The translations under genes and the position numbers were made by a program. From positions 3,131,501 through 3,195,500 of the forward strand of contig NC_014664.1 of NCBI RefSeq assembly GCF_000166055.1: DNA of 64,000 bases, in the 5' to 3' direction. Position 1 is the first letter of the stretch; the number at the start of each line of letters is the position of its first letter. The notes under the pieces are model-generated. The model was not told the origin of the DNA and did not search any database. It saw nothing but the letters and a program-made list of their open reading frames with translations. Source of the stretch: Rhodomicrobium vannielii ATCC 17100. GTDB lineage: Bacteria > Pseudomonadota > Alphaproteobacteria > Rhizobiales > Rhodomicrobiaceae. Shown in pieces: positions 27,354 to 36,366 of the stretch.

Positions 27354-29444
27354 ATGATGGCCCGAAGTCCCGTAACATACGAAACGAAGGACGGCGTCGG
27401 TGTCATCACCGTTGACAACCCGCCGCTTAACGTCGTCTCGAACGAGGTGCGCGACGGCCTCATGCTCGCCATTCGCAAGGCGGAGGCGGACCCGGTCGCG
27501 AAAGCCGTGGTGCTGATCGGCGCAGGGCGCAACTTCGCCGCCGGCGCTGACATCTACGAACTGACGCACCCCTACTCCGGCGCGGACATCAACGACATCT
27601 GCGCCGCTCTCGAAGACCTGCCGAAGCCCGTGGTCGCGGCGCTTCATGGCACGCCCGTCGCGCGCGGCCTCGAAGTCGCGCTCGCCTGCCATTACCGCAT
27701 CGCCGCGAAGGACGCTCGCCTCGGCCTGCCCGAGGTGAAGGTCGGACTTTTGCCCGGCGGCGGCGGCACGCAACGACTGCCGCGACTCGTTGGCGCGAAG
27801 GCCGCACTCGACATCATCATTTCGGGCGACCTCGTCCCGGCGGTGAAAGCGAAGACGATCGGCCTCGTCGATGAGGTGGTCGACGGCGATATCCTGCCCG
27901 CCGCCATCGCTCTCGCGAAGTCGAAGTCCTTTCTGTCGAAACATCCGAAAACCCGCGAGCTGAGCGCCAAGATCGCGCCCGACCGCGGTTCGCATCTCTT
28001 CGAAGGACGGCGCGACGAGCTTCGTCGCCGCCAGCCCTTCCAGCACGCGCAGTTCCGCTGCGTCGACGCCATCGAAAGCGCGGTGCATCTGCCGTTCAGC
28101 CAGGGGCTGAAGCGCGAGCGCGAGCTTTTCAACGAAGCGCTCGACGACGACCAGAGCAAGGCGCTGATCCACGCCTTCTTTGCGGAGCGCGAGGCCGCGA
28201 AGATCCCCGGTTTCCGAACGGATGTCAGGCCGCGCGAAATAAAAAGCGTCGCGGTGGTTGGCTCCGGCCACATGGGCGGCGGCATCGCCATGGCGTTCGC
28301 CAATGCGGGCTTCCCGGTGATTGTGCTCGACCGCGATCAGGCGGCTCTGTCGCGCGGGCTCGCCGTCGTCGCGAAGAACTACGAAAGCATGGTCCGGCGT
28401 GGCCGCCTCGATCAGCCGGGCATGAACAAGCGCCTGAGCGCGATCCGCAGCACCGTCAATTACAAGGATCTCGCGGACGTCGACCTCGTGGTGGAGGCGG
28501 CATTCGAGGATATTGGCGTCAAGGAGCAGGTGTTCCGCGACCTCGACCGCGCCTGCAAGAAGGGTGCGATCTTCGCGTCCAACACTTCGACGCTCGACAT
28601 CGACGAAATCGCAAGCTTCACGCGCCGCCCCGGCGACGTGATCGGCACGCATTTCTTCTCGCCCGCGAATGTGCAGCGTCTCGTCGAGGTGGTGCGCGGC
28701 AAAGAGACGAGCGCGGATGTGCTCGCCACGGCGATGGCCGTTGCAAAGAAGATCGGCAAGATAGGCGTTGCGGTCGGCAATTGCGATGGCTTCGCGGGCA
28801 ACCGCATGCTGGAGAAATACGTCACCGAGGCGATGATTATCCTCGAAGAGGGCGCGACGCCCGCCGAGGTGGACACCGCGCTGACCCGCTGGGGCCTCGC
28901 CATGGGGCCGTTCGCCGTGTTCGACCTCACCGGCATCGACGTCAACTGGCACATCCGCCAGCGCCGCCTGAAACAGGGCAAGCCCTACGGCTCGGCGCTG
29001 CTCGACCGCTTCTACGACGCAGGGCGCTTCGGGCAGAAGACCGGCAAGGGCTTCTATCGCTACGAGACCGGCAGCCGGGCGCCGCTTCCCGATCCCGAGG
29101 CCGACGCCATCATCGAGGCGTATCGCCGGGAGGTCGGCCCGCGCGTGAAATCGGTGTCCGAGCAGGAGATCGTGAAGCGCACGATTTATGCGCTGGTGAA
29201 CGAGGGCGCGAACATCCTCGACGAGGGCGTGGTCTATCGCTCCGGCGACATCGACACAATCTACATCAACGGCTACGGCTTCCCCGCCTGGCGCGGCGGC
29301 CCGATGAAATATGCGGAGTTGCGCGGCCTCGCCGAGGTGCTGTCCGACCTCGACATCTTCCATATGCGCTTCGGCGACCGCTGGAGGCCTGCCGCGCTCT
29401 TGAAGTCGCTCGTCACGGCGCGCAAACCGAAATGGCCGCGCTGA
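27354..29444 (+). CDS. Bifunctional enoyl-CoA hydratase / 3-hydroxyacyl-CoA dehydrogenase
   Basis: A 696-residue FadB/FadJ-like beta-oxidation enzyme. The N-terminal crotonase domain has the oxyanion-hole motif GAGRNFAAGADI and GLPEVKVGLLPGGGGTQRLP with the catalytic glutamate. The dehydrogenase domain has the NAD site VVGSGHMGGGIAMAFANAG, the catalytic GTHFFSPANV and the C-terminal helical domain duplicated as usual. It is preceded by a GGGAGAA ribosome-binding site. No thiolase gene is adjacent. The next genes (SDR, phosphotransferase-like, acyl-CoA dehydrogenase) suggest one fatty-acid or branched-acid degradation cluster. Confidence 0.94.
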   Translation: MMARSPVTYETKDGVGVITVDNPPLNVVSNEVRDGLMLAIRKAEADPVAKAVVLIGAGRNFAAGADIYELTHPYSGADINDICAALEDLPKPVVAALHGTPVARGLEVALACHYRIAAKDARLGLPEVKVGLLPGGGGTQRLPRLVGAKAALDIIISGDLVPAVKAKTIGLVDEVVDGDILPAAIALAKSKSFLSKHPKTRELSAKIAPDRGSHLFEGRRDELRRRQPFQHAQFRCVDAIESAVHLPFSQGLKRERELFNEALDDDQSKALIHAFFAEREAAKIPGFRTDVRPREIKSVAVVGSGHMGGGIAMAFANAGFPVIVLDRDQAALSRGLAVVAKNYESMVRRGRLDQPGMNKRLSAIRSTVNYKDLADVDLVVEAAFEDIGVKEQVFRDLDRACKKGAIFASNTSTLDIDEIASFTRRPGDVIGTHFFSPANVQRLVEVVRGKETSADVLATAMAVAKKIGKIGVAVGNCDGFAGNRMLEKYVTEAMIILEEGATPAEVDTALTRWGLAMGPFAVFDLTGIDVNWHIRQRRLKQGKPYGSALLDRFYDAGRFGQKTGKGFYRYETGSRAPLPDPEADAIIEAYRREVGPRVKSVSEQEIVKRTIYALVNEGANILDEGVVYRSGDIDTIYINGYGFPAWRGGPMKYAELRGLAEVLSDLDIFHMRFGDRWRPAALLKSLVTARKPKWPR

Positions 29445-29538
29445 AGTAGCGGCGGAAAATGCTTCGAGCGGCGCAGATGCCGCTTCGCACGAAATAATAA
29501 GTGGCGGCACAAGACCGCCTCAACATTGGGGAAGCGTC

Positions 29539-30312
29539 ATGGGTCTGTTTGACCTGTCGGGTCGCGTTGCGGTGATCACCGGATCGTCGCGAGGCATCGG
29601 TCGCGCCATCGCGCGGGAAGCGTCGCGCGCGGGCGCAAGCGTTGTGGTCTCGTCGCGCAAGCTCGACGCCTGTCAGCGCGTCGTCGATGAAATCCGCGAA
29701 AGCGGCGGCCGGGCGACGGCTGTCGCCTGCAATGTCGGCGTGAAGGCCGATCTCGAAGCGCTCGTCGCGCATGCCTTGCGCGAATATGGCCGCATCGACA
29801 TTCTCATCCCCAACGCGGCCATCAATCCCGCCTACGGCCCGTCGTCCGAAGTGTCGGACGAGGTGTGGAACAAGGTTCTCACCACGAACCTCACCGCGAC
29901 CAATTGGCTGAGCCAGCTCGTGCTGCCGGGCATGGCGGAAAACGGCGGCGGCTCGGTGATCCTGCTGTCGTCCATCGTGGCCACCGTCGGCGCGGCCAAC
30001 ATCGGCGTCTATGCGATTTCGAAGGCGGCCGAAGCACAACTCGCGCGCAATCTCGCCGTGGAGTGGGGGCCGCGCGGCATCCGCGTGAATTCCATCGCGC
30101 CGGGCGTCGTCAAGACCGATTTTGCAAAGGCTTTGTACGAAAATCCGAAGGCCGCCGCGACTGTCGCCAACATGACATGCCTCAAGCGCCTCGGCGAGCC
30201 GGAAGACATCGCGGGCGCGGCTGTATTTCTCGCATCCGACGCCGCGCGCTACATCACAGGCCAGTTCATCCTTGTGGACGGCGGCGCATCCATTTTTACC
30301 CCCATCGGGTGA
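29539..30312 (+). CDS. SDR-family oxidoreductase
   Basis: A 257-residue short-chain dehydrogenase/reductase. NAD(P) motif TGSSRGIGRAIA, NAA motif (here PNAAINPAYG), catalytic serine in LLSSIVATVG and catalytic YAISKAAE, then PG motif APGVVKTDFAKAL. The C-terminal YITGQFILVDGGASI is standard. The specific substrate is unknown; in this cluster it probably acts on a 3-hydroxy- or 3-oxoacyl-CoA or a related alcohol. A GGGGAAGC site precedes ATG. Confidence 0.92.
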   Translation: MGLFDLSGRVAVITGSSRGIGRAIAREASRAGASVVVSSRKLDACQRVVDEIRESGGRATAVACNVGVKADLEALVAHALREYGRIDILIPNAAINPAYGPSSEVSDEVWNKVLTTNLTATNWLSQLVLPGMAENGGGSVILLSSIVATVGAANIGVYAISKAAEAQLARNLAVEWGPRGIRVNSIAPGVVKTDFAKALYENPKAAATVANMTCLKRLGEPEDIAGAAVFLASDAARYITGQFILVDGGASIFTPIG

Positions 30313-30317
30313 TTACC

Positions 30318-31367
30318 ATGGCAGAACTCATCGACATTCCCGAAGGACATCGTTTCGACGAGGCGAAGCTTCGGCATTACCTGAAGCGGCATCTACCAGA
30401 TTTCGTGGGCGATCCGTCGATCCAGCAATTTCAGGGCGGGCAGTCGAACCCGACCTTCCTCATCACGACCGCATCGCGAAAGTATGTGCTTCGGAAGCAG
30501 CCGCCGGGCAAGCTGCTGCCGTCCGCGCACGCCATCGACCGCGAATATCGCGTGCAAATGGCGCTGAAGGACACGCCGGTGCCGGTCGTCTCGATGCAGC
30601 TTTTCTGCGAAGACCCGTCCGTGATCGGCACGCCGTTCTACGTGATGGACCATTACCCCGGCCGCATCTTCGCGGACAACAAGCTGCCGGAACTCAACCA
30701 GAACCAGCGCCGCGCGGTTTACATTGCCTTCGCCGAAACGCTGGCCGCGATCCACGAGGTGGACTTCCGCGCGCTGGGGCTCGCCGATTTCGGCCGCACC
30801 GATGGCTACGCCGCGCGGCAACTCAAGCGCTGGACCGAGCAATACGCGGCGTCGAAAACCGGGCCGAACGAGGCGATGGACAACCTCATTGCGTGGCTTA
30901 ACGCGAACCTGCCCGCCGAGGACGAACCTGCGCTCACGCATGGCGACTATCGGCTCGACAACGTCATGTTCGAACTCGACGCGCCGCATGTCATCGCGGT
31001 CCTCGACTGGGAGCTCTCGACGCTCGGCAATCCGCTCGCCGACCTCGGCTATGTCTGCATGGCCTATCGTACGCCGAAGGATCTGCCGATCCTGAAGGGA
31101 CTGAAGGGCGTGGACCTTAACGCGCTCGGCATCCCGTCCGAGGAAGAGATCGTCGCCGCCTATTGCCGACGCGCGGGCCGCGACAGCGTGCCGGACCTCA
31201 CCTTCTTCATCGCGCTTTCGTTCTTCCGTTTTGCGGCCATCGCGCAGGGCGTCTATGCGCGCTTCCTGCAAGGAAATGCCGCCGACAAGCGCGCGCCGCT
31301 CGCGGAGCAGGCCGCGCAAGTGCTCGCGCAGGAGGGTTGGAAGATCGCAGCGAACGCGGGGAACTGA
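30318..31367 (+). CDS. Phosphotransferase-family (APH, ACAD10-like) protein
   Basis: A 349-residue kinase-fold protein of the aminoglycoside-phosphotransferase superfamily. GGQSNPTFLITT and YVLRKQPPGKLLPSAHAIDREY form the nucleotide loop and lysine, LTHGDYRLDNVMF carries the catalytic Asp, and AVLDWELSTLGNPLADLG the Mg-binding Asp. This subgroup sits beside acyl-CoA dehydrogenases in bacteria and is fused to one in human ACAD10/11, where the kinase domain phosphorylates 4-hydroxyacyl-CoA. That role is likely here too, as an acyl-CoA dehydrogenase follows 48 nt later. Confidence 0.9.
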   Translation: MAELIDIPEGHRFDEAKLRHYLKRHLPDFVGDPSIQQFQGGQSNPTFLITTASRKYVLRKQPPGKLLPSAHAIDREYRVQMALKDTPVPVVSMQLFCEDPSVIGTPFYVMDHYPGRIFADNKLPELNQNQRRAVYIAFAETLAAIHEVDFRALGLADFGRTDGYAARQLKRWTEQYAASKTGPNEAMDNLIAWLNANLPAEDEPALTHGDYRLDNVMFELDAPHVIAVLDWELSTLGNPLADLGYVCMAYRTPKDLPILKGLKGVDLNALGIPSEEEIVAAYCRRAGRDSVPDLTFFIALSFFRFAAIAQGVYARFLQGNAADKRAPLAEQAAQVLAQEGWKIAANAGN

Positions 31368-31415
31368 ACGCCGCTTCCGAAGAATAATAACGGGGAAACG
31401 ACTGTAGAGGGCGAC

Positions 31416-32669
31416 GTGGCGGACATATTACAACTTTCTCCCGAGGCAGCCGACTACAAGGCGCGGCTCGAACGCTTCATGGACGAGCACGTCTACCCGA
31501 ACGAGGCGGCGCTGTTCGAGACGGCGGACACGCAGGAAGACCGCTGGGAGCCGCTCGCGCTCATGGAGGAGCTGAAGGCGAAGGCGCGCGCGGAGGGGCT
31601 CTGGAACCTGTTCCTGCCGGACAGCGAGCTTGGCGCGGGGCTTTCCAACCTCGACTATGCGCCACTGGCCGAAATCATGGGCCGCTCGCATTGGGGGCCG
31701 GAGGTCTTCAACTGCAACGCGCCCGATACCGGCAACATGGAAGTGCTGGTCCGCTACGGTACGGAGGAGCAGAAAAAGCGCTGGCTGAAGCCGCTGCTCG
31801 ACGGCAAGATCCGCTCCGGTTTCGCGATGACCGAGCCGAAGGTGGCGTCGTCGGATGCGACCAACATCGCGATTTCCATCGTCAAGGACGGCGAGGATTA
31901 CGTCATCAACGGCCGCAAATGGTGGACTTCCGGCGCGGGCGACAAGCGCTGCAAGATCCTCATCCTGATGGGCAAGACCGACCCGGACAATCCCGACCGC
32001 CATCGCCAGCAATCCATGATCCTTGTGCCGATGGACACGCCCGGCGTGAACAAGGAGCGCATGTTGCCGGTGTTCGGCTATCTCGACGCGCCGCACGGCC
32101 ACGGGCAACTCTCCTTCCACGACGTGCGCGTGCCGCAGGAAAACGTGATTCTCGGCGAAGGGCGCGGCTTCGAGATCGCGCAAGGCCGCCTCGGGCCGGG
32201 CCGCATCCACCATTGCATGCGCACCATCGGCCGCGCCGAACGTGCGCTCGAAAAAATGTGCCGCAGGCTCGACGCGCGCTCGGCGTTCGGCAAGCGCATC
32301 TCCGATCAGACCGTGTGGATGGAGCGCATCGCGGAAAGCCGCATTGCGATCGATCAGGCGCGGCTGCTCACGCTCAAGGCCGCGTATATGATGGACACGG
32401 TCGGCAACAAGGCCGCGCAGGCCGAGATCGCGATGATAAAGGTCGTCGCGCCGAACATGGCGTGCAAGGTGATCGACTGGGCGATCCAGGCGCATGGCGG
32501 CGCCGGCGTGTGCGACGATTTCGGCCTGCCCTATGATTACGCGACGATCCGCACGCTTCGCATCGCCGATGGCCCGGACGAGGTGCATCGCAACCACATC
32601 GCGAAGATCGAACTGCGGAAATATCGCGATCCCGGCGTCGAGCGGCATCGGAAGCAGTCGGCGGATTGA
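31416..32669 (+). CDS. Acyl-CoA dehydrogenase (ACAD10/11-like)
   Basis: A 417-residue FAD enzyme. N-terminal helical domain, then the middle domain with [18 protein letters not shown] and [25 protein letters not shown], and the C-terminal helical domain with [21 protein letters not shown] and the closing [15 protein letters not shown]. The sequence is of the ACAD10/11 type, which fits the kinase gene just upstream. The start is GTG at 31416, with AGAGGGCGAC before it. It is the last gene of the cluster. Confidence 0.94.
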   Translation: MADILQLSPEAADYKARLERFMDEHVYPNEAALFETADTQEDRWEPLALMEELKAKARAEGLWNLFLPDSELGAGLSNLDYAPLAEIMGRSHWGPEVFNCNAPDTGNMEVLVRYGTEEQKKRWLKPLLDGKIRSGFAMTEPKVASSDATNIAISIVKDGEDYVINGRKWWTSGAGDKRCKILILMGKTDPDNPDRHRQQSMILVPMDTPGVNKERMLPVFGYLDAPHGHGQLSFHDVRVPQENVILGEGRGFEIAQGRLGPGRIHHCMRTIGRAERALEKMCRRLDARSAFGKRISDQTVWMERIAESRIAIDQARLLTLKAAYMMDTVGNKAAQAEIAMIKVVAPNMACKVIDWAIQAHGGAGVCDDFGLPYDYATIRTLRIADGPDEVHRNHIAKIELRKYRDPGVERHRKQSAD

Positions 32670-32684
32670 CCGCAACCGCGAGGC

Positions 32685-33194
32685 TTAAAAGTAGAACCGC
32701 TTCACCAGCGCCGACAGATCGCCCTTCGCGGCGTCCCCCGCCTCGATGCGATCAAGAATCTCACGCGGGCTGAGCCAGAAGGACTCGATGAAATCGTCCC
32801 GGTTGTAATCCGGGGTTTCCTCGCCGCGTATCTCGTAGACCTTCATGAATTGGCGCGGTCGAACGCCGCCCGGCGCAGGCCTGAGGTAAGCGAGAAGCCG
32901 CCACGAAACTTTCGCAATATCGATCCTGAGTTCTTCGAACGTCTCGCGAGCAAAGGCTTGCTCGTAGGTTTCGCCGCTCTCGACGTGGCCGCCGACACTC
33001 ATGTCGAGCGCGAGCGGAAAGATGCGCTTGTGCGCGGTTCGCCGCGGCGTCCAGATCTCGCCCTTGGCGTTGACCAGAAAAGCGTTGATCACCCGAAAGT
33101 TATGCAGATTTTCCGCATAGATTTCGGAACGCGGCCTGCTTGCGACGACGACGTCGTTTTCGTCGACGAGGTCGAGAAGTTCATCCGTTTGCAT
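32685..33194 (-). CDS. NUDIX hydrolase (isopentenyl-diphosphate-isomerase-like fold)
   Basis: A 169-residue NUDIX protein. The Nudix box is GGHVESGETYEQAFARETFEEL, in which the last glycine is replaced. The N-terminal DLVDENDVVVASRPRSE is the pattern of the IDI/YfcD subgroup. It may act on a diphosphate of the isoprenoid or nucleotide type. It is divergent from the carotenoid oxygenase gene, sharing a 135-nt intergenic region, which makes an isoprenoid connection worth considering. The frame stays open far upstream but only as a shadow of the gene on the other strand. Confidence 0.85.
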   Translation of the reverse strand: MQTDELLDLVDENDVVVASRPRSEIYAENLHNFRVINAFLVNAKGEIWTPRRTAHKRIFPLALDMSVGGHVESGETYEQAFARETFEELRIDIAKVSWRLLAYLRPAPGGVRPRQFMKVYEIRGEETPDYNRDDFIESFWLSPREILDRIEAGDAAKGDLSALVKRFYF

Positions 33195-33329
33195 GCGGAA
33201 CGCCTTAGCAGAACACGATCCGCTTCTCAACAAATACTTATGTAGATGGCCGCGCGCTCCCGTTTCATTGCACGGCGCGGAACAATCGCAACGCGCGGCA
33301 AGTTGAATGCTCGGGAGACACAGAAACCG

Positions 33330-34688
33330 ATGCAGGATCGAGTCGAGCCGCCCTTCTGGATGCAGGGCAACTTCGCGCCGGTGACGGAAGAAGTCACCGC
33401 GTTTGACTTGCCCGTCGAAGGCGCAATTCCGCCGGAGCTTTCCGGCCTCTACGTGCGAAACGGCGCGAACCCTCGCCACGGCCAATCGAGTCATTGGTTC
33501 CTCGGCGACGGCATGCTCCACGGCGTGGCGATCGAGGGCGGCAAGGCACAGTGGTATCGCAACCGCTATGTGCGCACGCCGATCTTCGAGGGCGCGCCGC
33601 GCCACCCGCTTGCGGGGCTCGACATTCGCTACGCCCTTTCCAACACGAGCGTGATCGCCCATGCGAGCCGCATCATGGCGCTCGTCGAAAATGCACTGCC
33701 GATGGAGATTTCGCGCGAGCTTGAGACGCGGGGCTTCAACGATTTCGGCGGCCGCCTCGCCACGCCATGCACGGCGCATCCCAAGATCTGCCCGACGACC
33801 GGCGAAATGCACTTCTTCGGCTATCGCGTGATCCCGCCCTACCTTACCTATCACGTAGCGGATGCGGCGGGCGCGCTCATCCGCAGCGTGGAAATCCCGG
33901 TCAAGGCCGCGACCATGATCCACGATTTCGCGCTGACGGCCCGCCACGCGATCTTCATGGACCTGCCGGTGGTGTTCGACATGCCGACGGCCATGGCGGG
34001 CAGCACGATGCCGTTTCACTGGAGCGAAAGCTACGGCGCGAGGCTCGGCGTGCTGCCGCGCGGCGGCGGCTCGGAAAGCCTGCGGTGGATCGATATCGAG
34101 CCGTGCTTCGTGTATCACGTGGCGAACGCCTTCGAGGAGGATGACGGCACCATCGTTCTCGACGTGGCCCGCTATGACGAGCACTGGCGCGACGGGCCGA
34201 AACGAAACGCCTTCGATACCGCCTCGCTCACGCGCTGGCGCATCCCGCCGGGAGCGACCCGCGCCGAGGAAACACGCATTGACGACCGCAGCATCGAGTT
34301 TCCCCGCATCGACGAACGCCGCATCGGTGTGCCCCATAAAGCCGTTTACGCGCTGGCAACCGATGGAAGCCTCGCGGACGGCGTTTTCACCGAGCTTCTG
34401 AAGTACGACCTGACAAGCGGCCGCGTCGATGCGAGGCGCTTCGATGGCGAACTGCCGAGTGAGTTTACCATGGTGCCGGCGGCAGAGGCGGCGGGCGAGG
34501 ACGAAGGTTGGCTGATGGGCTATGTCTACGACCGCGCGAGCGCCACGAGCGACCTCGTCATCCTCGACGCGGGCGACATCGGCGGCAAGCCTGTCGCGCG
34601 AATTCGCCTCCCCGTCCGAGTGCCGCAGGGCTTCCACGGCACGTGGATCGCATCGGAGCCTCGGGCGTGCGGCGCGGCCGCACGTTAG
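33330..34688 (+). CDS. Carotenoid cleavage oxygenase (RPE65 family)
   Basis: About 452 residues. It has the fold and metal-binding blocks of the family: GLYVRNGANP, WFLGDGMLHGVAIEGG, ATPCTAHPKICPTTGEM (first His), MIHDFALTARHAIFMD (second His), EPCFVYHVANAFEE (third His) and a C-terminal QGFHGTWI with the fourth. It would cleave a carotenoid, apocarotenoid or stilbene with Fe(II) and O2. I chose ATG 33330, which is near a GGGAG site and gives the usual N-terminus (EPPFWMQGNFAPV); ATG 33246 is an alternative without a ribosome-binding site. Confidence 0.9.
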   Translation: MQDRVEPPFWMQGNFAPVTEEVTAFDLPVEGAIPPELSGLYVRNGANPRHGQSSHWFLGDGMLHGVAIEGGKAQWYRNRYVRTPIFEGAPRHPLAGLDIRYALSNTSVIAHASRIMALVENALPMEISRELETRGFNDFGGRLATPCTAHPKICPTTGEMHFFGYRVIPPYLTYHVADAAGALIRSVEIPVKAATMIHDFALTARHAIFMDLPVVFDMPTAMAGSTMPFHWSESYGARLGVLPRGGGSESLRWIDIEPCFVYHVANAFEEDDGTIVLDVARYDEHWRDGPKRNAFDTASLTRWRIPPGATRAEETRIDDRSIEFPRIDERRIGVPHKAVYALATDGSLADGVFTELLKYDLTSGRVDARRFDGELPSEFTMVPAAEAAGEDEGWLMGYVYDRASATSDLVILDAGDIGGKPVARIRLPVRVPQGFHGTWIASEPRACGAAAR

Positions 34689-34896
34689 CGCGCGTTCGTG
34701 CCTTGAAACCGCCTACCCTATGATCGATGGTCGCGCCGGGTAAAAGGTTCGGAGCGGCGATTTGCAAAAGTGATCGGCATCAAAACCCGCGCATAAGTCT
34801 TGAGAACGCGGAAGTTGCCATTGTTTGCCTTAGGGTCGAGGTGCGAATCGCTCCATTGTGCGCGGGTGGGAATGCCACCAGAGCGCGAGGGCAGCC

Positions 34897-36234
34897 ATGA
34901 CTTTCAGACATAAATTTGCAGTTGCCGCATTTTTTGCAATCATGCCTGCTTCGGGCAATGCCGCGCAGAATTGCGACGGTCGCGCCTTCAGTCAGCAGAT
35001 CGATCAGACGGCGCACGCACTCCGCACGCTCAACCGTGACAGCGAGGCGCGGTTCCAGGATCGCTTGGTTGCCATCGCCAAGGCGAAGGGCTGGAGCGAA
35101 GGCGAGCGAGCCGATCACGCAGCCGCCGCGATGGATGACACCAAGCTCGAGTCCTTTAATTCCGATATCGAAGATCTGGTCGGCCAACTCGACACGCTCA
35201 ACGCCACGCCGAAGAACGAAATCTCGTGCGACCGGCTCACCGAGCTCAAGGCTATCAACGACAAGCTCATCGGAGTGATGCGGCAGAAGGCCGGTTTCAT
35301 CCTCGCGCAGCTCGAAGCCGAGGCTGGAAAGCCCGCACCGAACCCGTACAAGATCGCGGGAGCCGGCAAGGGCGACGCCTTGCCAAGGGAAGGTGCGTTG
35401 CCGCAAACCAATTCAGCGACGCCCATCGCGCCCGATCCGGCGCAAACCGTCGAAGCGGCCGGCGCCAATTCGCTTGTGCTGCCTGACAGCGCCGCCTCGA
35501 CGGACGTGCCGTGGTCGGCCAACGTCTCCCAAGCGCTGCGCAATCCGCAGCCGCAACAGCAGGCACGCCCCGCCGCCACAACAGCGACGACGGTTGCGCC
35601 GCATCCCAACGCGCCGATGTCGCTGAAGCCCGCGCCGAAGCCGGAAGAGAAGGTCGCTGCGCTCACGCCTCGCGACACGCTTCCGCCCGTGACGGTCACG
35701 TCGCCGCCGCCATCGACTTACGTGCCGCCGCTGCCAGCTCCCGTTTACTCGGTTCAGGAGATCCGTGATGCGGGTCGAGGTGTGTTCGGTTCGGTCACGT
35801 CCGAACTGGCCGCCGTCATGAACTACGCGTTCCAGAAGTTCGGTCAGCCGAACGCCTATATCGTCGGCGACGAGGGCGGTGGTGCGTTCCTCGCCGGGTT
35901 GCGCTACGGCGACGGCAGGCTCTTCTCGCGCGTAAACGGCGTTGAAACCGGCCCGACCAAAATCTACTGGCAGGGTCCGTCAATCGGCGCGGACATCGGC
36001 GCGACTGGATCGCGCGCGCTCTTTCTCGTCTATAATCTGGATAGCCCGCATACGCTCTACCGCCGGTTCCCCGGCTTGGACGGCTCAGCCTATGTCGCGG
36101 GCGGTGTCGGGCTGACGGTCTACAAGAATGGCGACACGCTCATCGTGCCGATCCGCACCGGACTTGGCCTCAGGATCGGCGCCAGCGTCGCTTATCTCAA
36201 GTTCACGGAGCGCGCCAGCCTGAACCCCTTCTGA
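34897..36234 (+). CDS. EipA/DUF1134-domain envelope protein with long N-terminal part
   Basis: A 445-residue secreted protein. A signal peptide (MTFRHKFAVAAFFAIMPAS) is followed by a helical region with two cysteines (about residues 25-140; QNCDGRAFSQQID and EISCDRLTEL). Then comes a proline/alanine-rich linker (about 145-285) and a C-terminal DUF1134 domain: EIRDAGRGVFGSVTSELA, YIVGDEGGGAFLAGLRYG, GPSIGADIGATGSRALFLVYNL, and TGLGLRIGASVAYLKFTER. DUF1134 is the EipA family, a small periplasmic beta-barrel needed for envelope integrity in Brucella and Caulobacter. Known members that I recall are close to the domain alone, so the front half is extra. ATG 34897 has GAGGGC before it. Confidence 0.88.
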   Translation: MTFRHKFAVAAFFAIMPASGNAAQNCDGRAFSQQIDQTAHALRTLNRDSEARFQDRLVAIAKAKGWSEGERADHAAAAMDDTKLESFNSDIEDLVGQLDTLNATPKNEISCDRLTELKAINDKLIGVMRQKAGFILAQLEAEAGKPAPNPYKIAGAGKGDALPREGALPQTNSATPIAPDPAQTVEAAGANSLVLPDSAASTDVPWSANVSQALRNPQPQQQARPAATTATTVAPHPNAPMSLKPAPKPEEKVAALTPRDTLPPVTVTSPPPSTYVPPLPAPVYSVQEIRDAGRGVFGSVTSELAAVMNYAFQKFGQPNAYIVGDEGGGAFLAGLRYGDGRLFSRVNGVETGPTKIYWQGPSIGADIGATGSRALFLVYNLDSPHTLYRRFPGLDGSAYVAGGVGLTVYKNGDTLIVPIRTGLGLRIGASVAYLKFTERASLNPF

Positions 36235-36289
36235 CGTCGCGGCATTCGCGCGATACAATCAGAGATAAGTTCTTCGTTTACGAACTAGC

Positions 36290-36327
36290 ACAGCGCCGGT
36301 ATCCAGATCGGCGCTGTTTTGCTTTTT
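36290..36327 (+). terminator. Intrinsic terminator after the EipA-type gene
   Basis: Perfect 9-bp stem ACAGCGCCG (36290-36298) / CGGCGCTGT (36309-36317), 10-nt loop, followed by TTTGCTTTTT. Confidence 0.85.
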
Positions 36328-36366
36328 GTTGCCGAACCTATTCCCGGCCTCCCGAGTTCACACGAG

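Noticed and set aside
28000-28080. Possible frameshift in the hydratase/dehydrogenase linker (Arg/Gln-rich stretch)
   Set aside because: The stretch leads straight into FRCVDAIESAVHLPF, which matches the normal family linker in the same frame, so no shift is needed.
33195-34637. Extension of the NUDIX reading frame by about 480 codons upstream
   Set aside because: It lies opposite the carotenoid oxygenase gene and has no protein character; the NUDIX fold begins at the ATG at 33194.
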